From Agrobacterium vitis (GTDB lineage Bacteria > Pseudomonadota > Alphaproteobacteria > Rhizobiales > Rhizobiaceae): DNA of 64,000 nt. The stretch is from positions 3,049,001 to 3,113,000 of the forward strand of contig NZ_CP146242.1 of the NCBI RefSeq assembly GCF_037039395.1, given 5' to 3'. A program made the position numbers and the translations under genes. Of this stretch, positions 22,583 through 31,788 are shown one piece after another. Under the pieces are notes generated by a model that saw only the letters and a list, made by a program, of their open reading frames with translations, was not told the origin of the DNA and searched no databases. Position 1 is the first letter of the stretch. The number at the start of each line of letters is the position of its first letter.

Positions 22583-23916
22583 ATGGGTTCTGGAACCGCG
22601 ATTCGGATGAGGTTATGAAGGCGCTCTCCCGTCGTTTTAGTGCAGATAGCGACAATAGAATCGACCCTGAAGACGACACGGTTGATTCTCGTGTTAGTGT
22701 CAGGTCCGCCTTGACTCCTAAAGGAGCAGGTTTCTTCGTCAGTTACTCCACAAAGAATGAGCCTGAGGCCCGTGAAATCGTCAAGTATCTCGAACAGGCT
22801 GGATACTCGACTATAGCCCAATTCAAAGATTTCCCGGTCGGCTCAAACTTCGTCATTGAGATGCAGGAGGGCTTGGAGCGTGGGGCGAGGGCCATTGCAC
22901 TGCTTTCACCTGAGTACGTGGCTTCGGACCATTGCCGCGCGGAATGGGCCGCGATTTATAATATGGACCCGATTGGTAAGGGCAGGAAACTTGTCCCGCT
23001 TTTGTTGAAACCAGCTCCGCTCAACAAGCTAGCACGCCAGATCGTTTATAAGTCACTCGTTGGTCTGAGCGCCGAAGAGCGGCGTGTTGCCGTTTTGGAG
23101 GCCATTGGCAGTGATCCTGCTTTGTGGTCACCAGAAAAGTTGCGTGGCCGACTGGCCGAAACATCGAGTCCAGATGTTGTACCTACTGCCGATGGAAAGC
23201 TGGATGCTGTTCCTAATGCGATTTATGACCGTGCGGTCTATGACGCGGATTTACCGGACTTGCCTGAAACTTTAAGAGCCCTTTGCTCAATCATTCAAGG
23301 TTCGTTACCTGATAACTGCCCGAGGACGATTGCGCCTTCTTTGATTGCTTATGGAGATCATCTGAGGGACAGAGGGGCAAAGCCCATTCTTGGCTTGCTT
23401 TCGGCAATCGCAGGCTCTTTGACGAAAGATGTTAAATCGGGCGAGTTCGGCATCTGGAGTGATGGATTGTCGGAATATTTTGACAATTTCTTCTCCTTTC
23501 ATTCAAAATTCGTCACTCACTTCCCGAAGTCGCAAGTGCGTGAAGAGGTGATTGCTGCCAACGAGATCGACGAAGATCGTGCGAGCGGCAAGGATTTTGT
23601 GGAGCCGGTGCAAGAAGCCGCCAAGGCGCTTGGGGAACTGCATTTGATAGGAGGCACTACACCCGGTTTCGAACGTGTCGTGCAAGACAGTCTGCAAAGG
23701 GCTAAAGATATTGATTCATTGCCCAATAACCCCGATTCAGGTCTTGGTACGGACGTAACGCCAAAACGCCGATTTATTTTCACGCAGGTTGGTTTCTGGG
23801 AGCGTGTTGTTGCCTCCCTTAACAATATGTCCTCCCTTGCATCAACTGAGCAGGGTAAGGCCGCGATTGCTATTTTGACCGAGGCGATCAAAAAATTCCT
23901 TTCGTTTCTTCAGTGA
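22573..23916 (+). pseudogene. TIR-domain protein, 3' part
   Basis: Continues the gene begun at 20500 in the same reading phase. SNGFWNRDSDEVMKALS leads into a TIR domain (GAGFFVSYSTKNEPEAREIV, IEMQEGLERGARAIALLSPE, then DHCRAEWAAIYN with the likely catalytic Glu of NAD-cleaving TIRs). A C-terminal region of about 280 residues without recognised family follows. Bacterial TIR proteins mostly act in NAD-depleting anti-phage immunity; that role is inference. Any upstream start would lie within the IS, so a functional protein is unlikely unless the IS leaves. Confidence 0.8.
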
Positions 23917-23921
23917 ACTTG

Positions 23922-24158
23922 ATGATGGTAGATAATCTGTGGAGTGAAGATAAAGCCGTTGCCGAGGTCCACTCGAAATCATTCCATCACCTCCAGGGCT
24001 TGCTCAAGGGCGAAACCAACGGTCGCGTTCTCTCCATCGAAGAGATCAACGAAGCCATCATTGACGGTTGCCTTGCGGCCAATCACCCCAATCTCCCCCG
24101 CACCACCCGCATAAACACCCTCGCTCCAACCTCAATCAACGCATCAGGAAAGTCATAA
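23922..24158 (+). pseudogene. Possible antitoxin-like C-terminal remnant
   Basis: The frame directly after the TIR stop reads LWSEDKAVAEVHSKSFHHLQ and then VLSIEEINEAIIDGCLAA. The tail resembles the C-termini of small AbrB/MazE-type antitoxins, but no DNA-binding N-terminus is present, and after about 24080 the frame runs into the antisense of the M20 gene. I read it as a decayed fragment, possibly marking the edge of the inserted TIR cassette. The family assignment is weak. Confidence 0.3.
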
Positions 24159-25220
24159 TCCGGGTTGTGCAGGGCCGGGTGTGTCTCGCCCGCGCCGAGG
24201 AAGAACATGGCGGCGGGGGAGGTGGTGCGGAAGCGGCCGAAGTCTTCGGAGGCGCGCATCGGCAGGGCGCGGGCGTCGTGGGTTATGCCTTCGGCATCGA
24301 GGGCGGTGGTGAGGGCGGTGACGGCTTCGGGAGCGTTTTCGCAATGCAGGAAGATGTCGTGATAGGTGAGGGTCAGGCCAAGGCCGTGTTGCTCTGCGGT
24401 GGACTGGGCGAGGGCTTCGGCTTGGCTGCAAAGCGCGTCCATGCCCTCATCGGTCAGGGTTCTCAGCGTCACCCAGATTTCGCCGTCGCCGGGCGCGATG
24501 CCGAAGGCGGGTTCGCCGAGTGTTGCGTGGGTCACGGTGGCGAGGCGGAAGTCGGTGGCCGGTGGGGCGCTGTGGGAGAGGGCGGTCAAGGCTGGCATCA
24601 GGCTGCTGATCGCCTGCATTGGCGACAGGCCGGTTTCGGGCTGCGAGGCATGGGCAGTCTTGCCGGTGAGCGTGATTTTTAGCCCACGTGAGGCGCAGTT
24701 GACCGGGCCTGCCTTCAGCGCCACATGGCCGAGCGGAATGCCCGGCAGATTGTGCAGGGAAAAGGCCAGATCCGGCGCAATCTCAGCAAAGCGCGGATCG
24801 GCCAGCACCGCAGCGGCACCGGCGCCATTTTCCTCGGCAGGCTGAAACAGCAGCACAACGCGGCCTGTGGCAGGCGGCTGGCGCGACAGGCCAAGCGCCA
24901 GCGCCAGCAGAATGGTGGAATGGCCGTCATGGCCGCAGAGATGGCCTTTCCCCGGAATTGTCGAGGAATAGGTCAGGCCGGTTTTTTCCGTAATCGGCAG
25001 CGCGTCGAGTTCTGAGCGAAACAGCAGGGTCGGGCCGGGTGCCGCACCCGAAAACACCGCCGCCACACCATGGCCGCCAAGCCCGGTCAGGATGCGATCC
25101 GGGTGGAGTGGCGTCAATGTCTCAACGATCCGCCGGGCTGTCTCCGGAGACTTCTGGATAGCGATGAAGCTCGTGGCGGATGGCGGTGAGAGCGTGCAGA
25201 TCGGTAGGGCTGAGGAACAT
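24083..25220 (-). pseudogene. M20 family amidohydrolase with frameshift
   Basis: Hippurate/N-acyl-amino-acid hydrolase type. The start at 25220 reads MFLSPTDLHALTAIRHELHR and YPEVSG, then the frame breaks near 25135-25145 and reaches a stop at 25122. The next frame carries ETARRIVETL and the rest of the enzyme: GHLCGHDGHSTILLA with the metal-binding Cys/His, QPAEENGAGA, HASQPETG, and MRASEDFGRF near the end. Loss of one GA in a GAGAGACA tract would explain the shift. It is about 380 residues if repaired. Sequencing error cannot be excluded. Confidence 0.8.
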
Positions 25221-25348
25221 GGTGGCTCCGCAATGGCGTGGCTGACATGTGTCTGTTAGCACGCCCTTGTGTCGGTCTGAAAGTATTGTGTCGGGCTGAA
25301 AGTGTCGAAACGCGGCTTGCGGGTTTGCGGCGGGCATCAGCCCCGTGT

Positions 25349-26497
25349 ATGGATCGGGCAATGCAGGAAAAGCCGCAACCGATGCATAAACGCTTTGTCT
25401 GGGGCATCGCCGCCTCGGTGCTGCTGCATGGCCTTTTGGTTCTGGCATTCCTGGCCCATTGGCCCACCCCGGCGCCGGATGCACCCAAGGAAGAGGTCGT
25501 GTCGGTTTCCATTGAGCCGCCACCAGAGGAAAAGCCGCAACCCGAGAAAACCAAGCCGGAAAAGCAATTGCAGCTGGAGTTGAAGCCGGAGGCAAAGCCC
25601 AAGGAAGCCCCGGCACCTGCCGAAGCTGCACCCAAAGCCCCCGCACCCAAAGCTGAAGAGAAGAAGCCAGAGGAAAAGCAGGAAGCCAAGCCGCCTGCAC
25701 CCGCACCACCGCAGGCGGCAAAGCCTGCCGAGGATAAGCCCCAGGCCTTCGAATCCGCGCCGAAGGACGAGGAAGCCCCGAAGGAGGATGTGCCCCCCGT
25801 GCCACCGCCTGCCGAGGAGCCGGCAGCACAAACCCAGTCACCTCCTTCCGCTGCCCCAAAAGCCGGGCCGGACAAGTCTGCCGCAGGCGATCCGCAAAAA
25901 CCCGATCCGCCACAGCCGCCCGCCCTGCCAAAGGATGTGGCCCCGCCGGATGCCGGGCTGGCCGGACAATTGCCAGCGCCGGACAAGGTGGAAAAACCGG
26001 GCGGCGGGCTGGTGACGGAGCAACGCTTTGCACTGGACGAAGAGAGCGCCGCGCAGCCTCAGCCGAAGCGCGAGGCCTTGCCTTCGCCTGCATCGGCGGA
26101 CAAGAAAGCCGGGCCTGTTGCCGCGTTGAAGCCTGCCAAGCGGATCTATTCCAAGGCAACGCTGTCCGATCCGCGTGTGCGCCAAGCGCTCGGCACACTG
26201 CCCCCGGAACGCCGGATCGTGCAGATGTGCAGCATTGAAATGCTGGAACAGATCCGCCGCGCCGTTCCCGGTGCCGTGCCGGATGTGATTACGGGATCGC
26301 CGACAACGCGACAGACCATTACCGCACGGTTGATGGATGTTTCGGGTGCTGCCTTCCGCAGTCGGGGGCAATGGTATGATATCGGCTATCATTGCGAAAC
26401 GGATGCCAAGACCTTGGCGATCACCAGTTTCAGCTTTTCGCTCGGGGCCGCCGTGCCGAAAAGCCAGTGGCAGGCGCGGCGTTTTCCGGTGAATTGA
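25349..26497 (+). CDS. Proline-rich DUF930 protein with TonB-like layout
   Basis: About 382 residues. An N-terminal signal-anchor helix (FVWGIAASVLLHGLLVLAFL) is followed by about 220 residues of Pro/Ala/Lys/Glu repeats able to span the periplasm, and a C-terminal DUF930 domain (LGTLPPERRIVQMCSIEMLE, GYHCETDAKTLAITSFSF). The shape resembles TonB/TolA, but the C-terminal domain differs; the function is unknown. The start could also be at 25361 or 25382. It is divergent from the M20 gene and converges with the exporter, leaving three bases between stops. Confidence 0.8.
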   Translation: MDRAMQEKPQPMHKRFVWGIAASVLLHGLLVLAFLAHWPTPAPDAPKEEVVSVSIEPPPEEKPQPEKTKPEKQLQLELKPEAKPKEAPAPAEAAPKAPAPKAEEKKPEEKQEAKPPAPAPPQAAKPAEDKPQAFESAPKDEEAPKEDVPPVPPPAEEPAAQTQSPPSAAPKAGPDKSAAGDPQKPDPPQPPALPKDVAPPDAGLAGQLPAPDKVEKPGGGLVTEQRFALDEESAAQPQPKREALPSPASADKKAGPVAALKPAKRIYSKATLSDPRVRQALGTLPPERRIVQMCSIEMLEQIRRAVPGAVPDVITGSPTTRQTITARLMDVSGAAFRSRGQWYDIGYHCETDAKTLAITSFSFSLGAAVPKSQWQARRFPVN

Positions 26498-26500
26498 CGC

Positions 26501-27106
26501 TTACGAATGCCGGAGCAGCCCGATGGCGATCCAGGCCATGACCAAGGCAATGATCGCATCCAGAACCCGCCAGGAGGCGGGGCGCGCAAATACCGGCACA
26601 AGCAACCGTGCGCCATAGCCGAGCGAGAAGAAAAACAGGAAGGATGCTGAAACCGCGCCAAGGCCAAAGGCCGTCTTGTGATCCGCAAAGCGGCTGGAAA
26701 TCGAGCCGATCAGCAGCACCGTATCCAGATAGACATGCGGATTGAGAAAGGTGAGGGCGAGGCATGTGGCAAGGCTGGCGGTGAGCGTGCTGGGCTTGGC
26801 CTCACCGGGCGTAAGGCCACTTTCAGTTTTCAGCGCGGCCAGGGCATGCCGGGCGCTGTAGGCCAGAAGAAACGCCGCGCCACCATAGCGCAGCACCGGC
26901 TCAAAAGCGGGCAGAAGGGCGGTTACCGTCGCCAGCGCGCCAATGCCAAGCGAGATCAGCAAGGCGTCGGCGGTGGCGCAGGTCAGGCAGAGGATAAAGA
27001 CATGCTCGCGCCGCAAGCCCTGACGCAGCAGGAAGGCGTTTTGTGCCCCAATGGCGACAATCAGGCTCAGGCCAAGAAACAGGCCGGAAAAATAGGCGTT
27101 TTGCAT
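26501..27106 (-). CDS. LysE/ArgO family amino-acid exporter
   Basis: 201-residue inner-membrane protein with about six transmembrane helices. The N-terminal LSLIVAIGAQNAFLLRQGL is the family hallmark, and LTFLNPHVYLDTVLLIG is the second signature in the middle helix. Characterised relatives export arginine or lysine. The divergent ArgP-like regulator at 27193 supports this role, since ArgP/LysG activates such exporters in response to basic amino acids. Confidence 0.92.
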   Translation of the reverse strand: MQNAYFSGLFLGLSLIVAIGAQNAFLLRQGLRREHVFILCLTCATADALLISLGIGALATVTALLPAFEPVLRYGGAAFLLAYSARHALAALKTESGLTPGEAKPSTLTASLATCLALTFLNPHVYLDTVLLIGSISSRFADHKTAFGLGAVSASFLFFFSLGYGARLLVPVFARPASWRVLDAIIALVMAWIAIGLLRHS

Positions 27107-27192
27107 AGAGGGCTCCAGGTTGTGGCCCTTTGACTAATGCAAATGACTTCATTAGAAAAATTAACAAATATAACCAGGCATAAGAAATTCTA

Positions 27193-28098
27193 ATGATGTT
27201 CGATGGTGAACATTTATCGGCGCTGGTGGCTGTGCTGCGCAGCGGCAGTTTTGAAAAAGCAGCCCGTCAGTTGGGGGTAACGCAATCGGCGATCTCGCAG
27301 CGTATCAAGCTGCTGGAGGAGCGATCTGGCACGGCGCTGATCATTCGCGGCCAGCCCTGCTTGCCAACTTTGGCGGGCGCGCGGCTGTGCCGTCATGCCG
27401 AGGAAGTCGCCCTGCTGGAACGCCAGGTGATCGGTGATCTCGGACTTGCGCAGGCGGCGCAGGTGACGGTGCGGCTGGCAATCAACGCCGATAGTCTGGC
27501 GACCTGGTTCGTGCCGGCCATGGCCGCGGTGGAGGGCCTATTGTTCGATCTCGTGCTTGACGATCAGGACCACAGCGCCGATTGGTTGCGGCGCGGTGAG
27601 GTGCGGGCGGCGGTGACCTCGCTTGCCGAGCCCGTCCAGGGCTGCGATTGCCGACCGCTTGGTCTGCTGACCTACCGCGCCACGGCCAGCCCGGATTTCG
27701 TGGCGCGTTGGTTTGCGCAAGGGGTGACCGCTGAGGCTCTGGCCGTCGCCCCCTGTCTTACCTTCAATGCCAAGGATGGATTGCAAACCGCTTGGATGGA
27801 GCAGGTGGCCGGATGCCGTCTGTCGCCGCCTTGCCATTGGCTGCCCTCCAGTCAGGCTTTTATCGACGCTGCGTGCCTGGGACTGGGCTGGGGCATGAAC
27901 CCGGCGGTCGCGGTGGCGCCCTTGATTGCCGAGGGCGCGCTGGTGGATCTGATGCCGGATCAACCGCTTGCCGTGCCGCTTTATTGGCACTGGAGCAGGG
28001 CGCTTGGCCGGGCACTCGATCCGTTGACAACAAGCGTTCTTGCCGCAGCACGCCAACGCTTGCAGCCCATGGCGCAGAAGCCTGCATCCAAGCGGTAA
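27193..28098 (+). CDS. LysR-family regulator, ArgP/LysG type
   Basis: 301 residues. The N-terminal helix-turn-helix (HLSALVAVLRSGSFEKAARQ, LGVTQSAISQRIKLLEERSG) and the compact effector domain with AINADSLATWFVPAM match ArgP/LysG. The 86 bp between its start and that of the exporter should hold both promoters and the ArgP site. ATG at 27193 or 27196 are equally possible. Confidence 0.9.
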   Translation: MMFDGEHLSALVAVLRSGSFEKAARQLGVTQSAISQRIKLLEERSGTALIIRGQPCLPTLAGARLCRHAEEVALLERQVIGDLGLAQAAQVTVRLAINADSLATWFVPAMAAVEGLLFDLVLDDQDHSADWLRRGEVRAAVTSLAEPVQGCDCRPLGLLTYRATASPDFVARWFAQGVTAEALAVAPCLTFNAKDGLQTAWMEQVAGCRLSPPCHWLPSSQAFIDAACLGLGWGMNPAVAVAPLIAEGALVDLMPDQPLAVPLYWHWSRALGRALDPLTTSVLAAARQRLQPMAQKPASKR

Positions 28099-28214
28099 GA
28101 CTGCATTCACCACAAAGTATATTGGGATCTTAGGGACGGAGGCCATCCGTCTTGTTGTTAAGCTTTTCCTCATATTGTTGCCTCGCGTCGATAGCTGGGA
28201 GGTTGGGGTAGGAC

Positions 28215-28766
28215 ATGAAGGGGATTGTTTTTACGGAAATGCTCGAATTCGTCGCCGCGACCTGGAATGAAGACATGGCCGACGACATTATCGAAGCCTC
28301 TATCCTTGCCAATGGGCTTGCCAGTGGCGGTGCCTATACCAGCGTTGGCACCTATGACCATCGTGAAATGGTGTCGCTGCTGGCTGCGCTGTCGCAGCGC
28401 TCCGGGCTTGATGTCGATGCATTGATGCAGGGGTTCGGACTGCACCTTGCGGGACGTTTCGCCGTGTTGTTTCCAGGCTTTTTTGACCGTAGCGCCGGTC
28501 TCTTCGGCTTTCTCGCCAGCATTGACGCCCATATTCATGTCGAGGTGAAGAAGTTCTATCCCGATGCGGAATTGCCTTCTTTTGAAATTCTCAGCCAGGA
28601 CGGTACGTCCCTGTCCATGCTCTATCGGTCCGGGCGGAACATGGAGGCCCTGGCGGAAGGCCTGATTCAGGGCGCTGCCCGGCATTTTGGCCGCACCGTT
28701 ACGATTGAACGCAGCCCGCGCGACGATGGGGCAACTTTGTTTGTGATCGTCGAGAGCGCATCGTGA
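28215..28766 (+). CDS. Heme NO-binding (H-NOX) sensor
   Basis: 183-residue soluble haem sensor. The N-terminus MKGIVFTEMLEFVAATW and GGAYTSVGTYDH are typical. The probable proximal haem ligand is the second His of HIHVEV near residue 108, and YRSGR near residue 137 is the YxSxR haem-propionate motif. The missing distal-pocket Tyr of O2 sensors cannot be judged by eye. Its stop TGA overlaps the start of the GGDEF-EAL gene by one base, so NO binding probably tunes cyclic-di-GMP turnover by that partner, as in characterised pairs. Confidence 0.93.
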   Translation: MKGIVFTEMLEFVAATWNEDMADDIIEASILANGLASGGAYTSVGTYDHREMVSLLAALSQRSGLDVDALMQGFGLHLAGRFAVLFPGFFDRSAGLFGFLASIDAHIHVEVKKFYPDAELPSFEILSQDGTSLSMLYRSGRNMEALAEGLIQGAARHFGRTVTIERSPRDDGATLFVIVESAS

Positions 28767-30301
28767 TGGTAAACCAGCCACGTGAGGTTTCCGATCCTGA
28801 GAGGATCGACCGGCTGACCCGCCGCCTGGAGCGCGAGCGCGAGGCCCGACGCCAAGCCGAGACATTGCTGGAAGCGCGTGCGCGTGAGCTTTATATGGCC
28901 AATTGCCAATTGGCCCGTCAGGCGGAAGATCTCGAACAGCGGGTCATGCAGCGCACAGCGGAACTGGTGCAGGAGCGCGAACGCGCCATGGCGCTGGCCC
29001 AGCAGGACCAATTGACCGGGCTTGCCAATCGCCGCAGCTTTACCGCGGTTTTGACAGACGCTTGCCAAAAGAGCCGCCTTCGAGGCGATCGTATCACCGT
29101 CGTTCTTGTTGATATGGACAGGTTCAAGCTGATTAACGACGCTTATGGTCATGAAGCGGGGGATGCGGTGCTGCGGGAATTTGCCCGCCGGCTGATGGTT
29201 GCGGCTGGACCTGGAACGGTGGCGCGGCTGGGGGGCGATGAATTTGCATTGATTCTCGACCACCTGCCGGATGTGACGGCCGATCATGCCTTTGTCTCGA
29301 GCTTTCGCGCCAGCCTGCAGGAGCCGGTTCTCTTTAATGGCAAGCGGTTGGAGGTCTCGGCGTCTATCGGATATGCGAGCCTGCCGGATCACGCCGCATC
29401 GTCCACCGAATTGCTGCGGCATGCCGATATGGCGCTTTACGTTTCCAAGAAAGCCGGGCTGTCACTGGCGACCGGTTTCGACGACGATCTCTGGGCCGAG
29501 GCCAATGAGCGCCGCTTGCTGGAACTGGAACTGGTGCTGGCCATGGACCGCCATGAAATCATGCCCTGGTACCAGCCGATCGTCGATGGAGCCAGCCGGC
29601 GGATATTGGGGGTGGAGGTGCTGGCACGCTGGCATCATCCCTATCGCGGTCTCGTGCTGCCGGGCGTCTTCCTGCCGCTGGCCGAAGAGCGCAATCTTCT
29701 GGATCGGTTGTTTGCCCAGGTCGCCCGCGCGGCCTGTGCGCAAACAGCGCCGCTGGTCAAGGCTGGCAAGCTCAACTACGTGTCGGTCAATATTTCCCCA
29801 AGTCAGTTCAAGTCCGGTAATCTAGCGATGGTCATCGCCTCCATCCTGGAGCAAACCGGTTTTCCCGCCACCGCGCTGGTGGTGGAGATTACCGAGGACC
29901 TGATCATGTCGGACCTGCTGCGGGCCGGGCGTGAGCTTGCAGAACTTTCGCGGCTCGGTGTGCGGGTTGCGCTTGATGATTTCGGCACCGGCTATTCGAA
30001 TATTTCCTCCCTCAGCAGCCTGCCGATCCAGTGGTTGAAGCTGGATCGCAGCCTGATCGGCCGGGTGGGGGATGACCGGGTTGGGCAGGTTATCGTTCAG
30101 GCCGTGCTGCAAATGGCCCAGGCGCTCGGCATCGATGTGGTGGCGGAAGGGATTGAAACGGAGGTTCAGGCGCGCTGGCTTGTGGATGCCGGATGCCGCA
30201 AGCATCAGGGTTTTCTCTATGGCCGCCCGGCACCCCTGGAAGACTTGCCGTGTTTCTCGCAACCGGAACGCCCAAGCCTTGCAACTGGAAGCAGCCCTTG
30301 A
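28766..30301 (+). CDS. GGDEF-EAL cyclic-di-GMP enzyme partnered with H-NOX
   Basis: About 511 residues. An N-terminal coiled-coil (ERIDRLTRRLEREREARRQA, LEQRVMQRTAELVQERERAM) is followed by a diguanylate cyclase domain with intact GGDEF in ARLGGDEFALILD, and a phosphodiesterase domain with EVL in place of EAL (GVEVLARWHHP), plus VVEITEDLIM, ALDDFGTGYSN and LKLDRSLI metal and loop-6 motifs. Both halves look competent. ATG 28766 overlaps the H-NOX stop; a GTG three bases upstream is also in frame. Confidence 0.93.
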   Translation: MVNQPREVSDPERIDRLTRRLEREREARRQAETLLEARARELYMANCQLARQAEDLEQRVMQRTAELVQERERAMALAQQDQLTGLANRRSFTAVLTDACQKSRLRGDRITVVLVDMDRFKLINDAYGHEAGDAVLREFARRLMVAAGPGTVARLGGDEFALILDHLPDVTADHAFVSSFRASLQEPVLFNGKRLEVSASIGYASLPDHAASSTELLRHADMALYVSKKAGLSLATGFDDDLWAEANERRLLELELVLAMDRHEIMPWYQPIVDGASRRILGVEVLARWHHPYRGLVLPGVFLPLAEERNLLDRLFAQVARAACAQTAPLVKAGKLNYVSVNISPSQFKSGNLAMVIASILEQTGFPATALVVEITEDLIMSDLLRAGRELAELSRLGVRVALDDFGTGYSNISSLSSLPIQWLKLDRSLIGRVGDDRVGQVIVQAVLQMAQALGIDVVAEGIETEVQARWLVDAGCRKHQGFLYGRPAPLEDLPCFSQPERPSLATGSSP

Positions 30302-30361
30302 CGCTTGCATTCTATTGGCCATTTCCTTGAAGACGAAGGAGCGCAATTCAAGGAGCATGCC

Positions 30362-30784
30362 ATGCCGCAAACCAGCCTGTCGATTTCCACCCGTGGCCAG
30401 GGTCTGTATGAATTTACCGATCAGGCCGATGATTTTGTCAGGCATGCGGGGGCCCAGGAAGGCCTGTTGACTGTTTTCGTGCGCCATACGTCCTGCTCGC
30501 TGATTATCCAGGAAAATGCCGATCCGGATGTGAAGCGCGATCTAAAGGTGTTTTTTCAGCGCCTGGTCCCGCCATGCACCGATCCGTCCATGGCATGGAT
30601 CACCCATCGTCAGGAAGGGCCGGATGATATGCCGGCCCATATAAAATCGGCGCTGACGCAGGTATCGATTGGTATTCCGGTGGCCAATGGGCGGCTTTTA
30701 CTTGGAACCTGGCAGGGTATTTACCTGTTCGAACATCGCGACCAACCCCATATGCGCCAGGTAGTAATGCATCTAAGCTCTTGA
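30362..30784 (+). CDS. YjbQ family protein (UPF0047)
   Basis: About 140 residues. TVFVRHTSCSLIIQENADPD and GTWQGIYLFEHRD are the family signatures, including the conserved His-Thr-Ser-Cys and His-Arg. Some members have weak thiamine-phosphate synthase activity; the true role is unsettled. The start at 30362 follows AAGGAGCATGCC. Confidence 0.9.
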   Translation: MPQTSLSISTRGQGLYEFTDQADDFVRHAGAQEGLLTVFVRHTSCSLIIQENADPDVKRDLKVFFQRLVPPCTDPSMAWITHRQEGPDDMPAHIKSALTQVSIGIPVANGRLLLGTWQGIYLFEHRDQPHMRQVVMHLSS

Positions 30785-31024
30785 ACCACAAGCTGAAACT
30801 AATGAACCGAGACTGAATGGACGCTTCTGATGGCGTTCAGTATTGCGGCGTTAATCTCTCAGTCAATCGCTTACGGAAACGGGCTGTCCGACGCGAGATC
30901 TTGGTTGGCTTTTCTGCATCTGAGTTTTTTGCAGATTAATCAAACCCATGATTAGACAAGGTTTTCGGGGCGGTAAGCCGGTTTTTCAAAGAGAAACCCA
31001 TGCCGTCCTTCGAGGAGAAAAACG

Positions 31025-31447
31025 ATGCGAAGCATTTTTGCGAAAACAGCTCTGGCTGGACTGGCCTTGATCGGCGCGGTGGTTGCCACGGTTGGCCCGG
31101 CCGCGGCCCAGCCGGATGTGCGCCTGGGCGTCTATATCGGCGGCGATGCGCCGCAATTGGTACAGGCCTGGGGCGATGACGGTTATCGCCGTCCACCACC
31201 GCCACCGCCGCCGTGGGGTGGTCCGCCACCTCCGCCTCCGCCCCCACGGCGTTGGGATGGTCCCGATCCGCGTTACGGTGGCGTGTGTTCGCCCGGTGAT
31301 GCGATCCGTCAGGCCCGCCGCGATGGCTTGCGCCGGCCGAATATAGAGCGTGTCACGCCGCGCCGCGTGATTGTCGGTGGGATCCGCTACGGCGAATATG
31401 ATCGGGTCGTTCTCGCAAACCGCCCCGGCTGCCCCTTCGCGGACTGA
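31025..31447 (+). CDS. Secreted proline-rich protein, unknown function
   Basis: 140 residues with a clear Sec signal peptide (MRSIFAKTALAGLALIGAVV, cleavage after AAAQ-like AAA), then a proline-rich stretch (two runs of seven or more Pro) and a basic C-terminal part with two Cys (GGVCSPGDAIRQARRDGLRR, RPGCPF) that might bridge in the periplasm. Short secreted proteins of this make-up are common in Rhizobiales; the function is unknown. GGAGAAAAACG precedes the start. Confidence 0.7.
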   Translation: MRSIFAKTALAGLALIGAVVATVGPAAAQPDVRLGVYIGGDAPQLVQAWGDDGYRRPPPPPPPWGGPPPPPPPPRRWDGPDPRYGGVCSPGDAIRQARRDGLRRPNIERVTPRRVIVGGIRYGEYDRVVLANRPGCPFAD

Positions 31448-31487
31448 AGCCGGTCTTGAATTGAAGAATGTTGTTAAATGATTGACG

Positions 31488-31518
31488 GCGCGCGTCCCGA
31501 CAGGACGCGCGCTGTTTT
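31488..31518 (+). terminator. Intrinsic terminator after the proline-rich gene
   Basis: GCGCGCGTCC (31488-31497) pairs with GGACGCGCGC (31503-31512) around CGACA, followed by TGTTTT. It lies 40 bp after the stop. The rest of the 340-bp gap to the dipeptidase shows nothing else. Confidence 0.85.
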
Positions 31519-31788
31519 ACGTTGCTCCGCTGAACGCGCATTTGTAATCGCGCTGGACTTATTGTTCTATTCGTCTGACTATGGGGACGGATCAGATCAA
31601 AAGGCACCGACCTATCGATATAAGGGGCCATTGCGACGTTATAGACTGTGTCGCTTGGTCTGGCCGAAGCATTTCAGAGCCTACTGCATCATTTGTGTTT
31701 TTATAAACCCGGCACAGGATGCGCGTAACATTCACATCAATATTTATATTTAGTCATTTTTAAAATTCGTTGCTGGAGATATGTCTCA

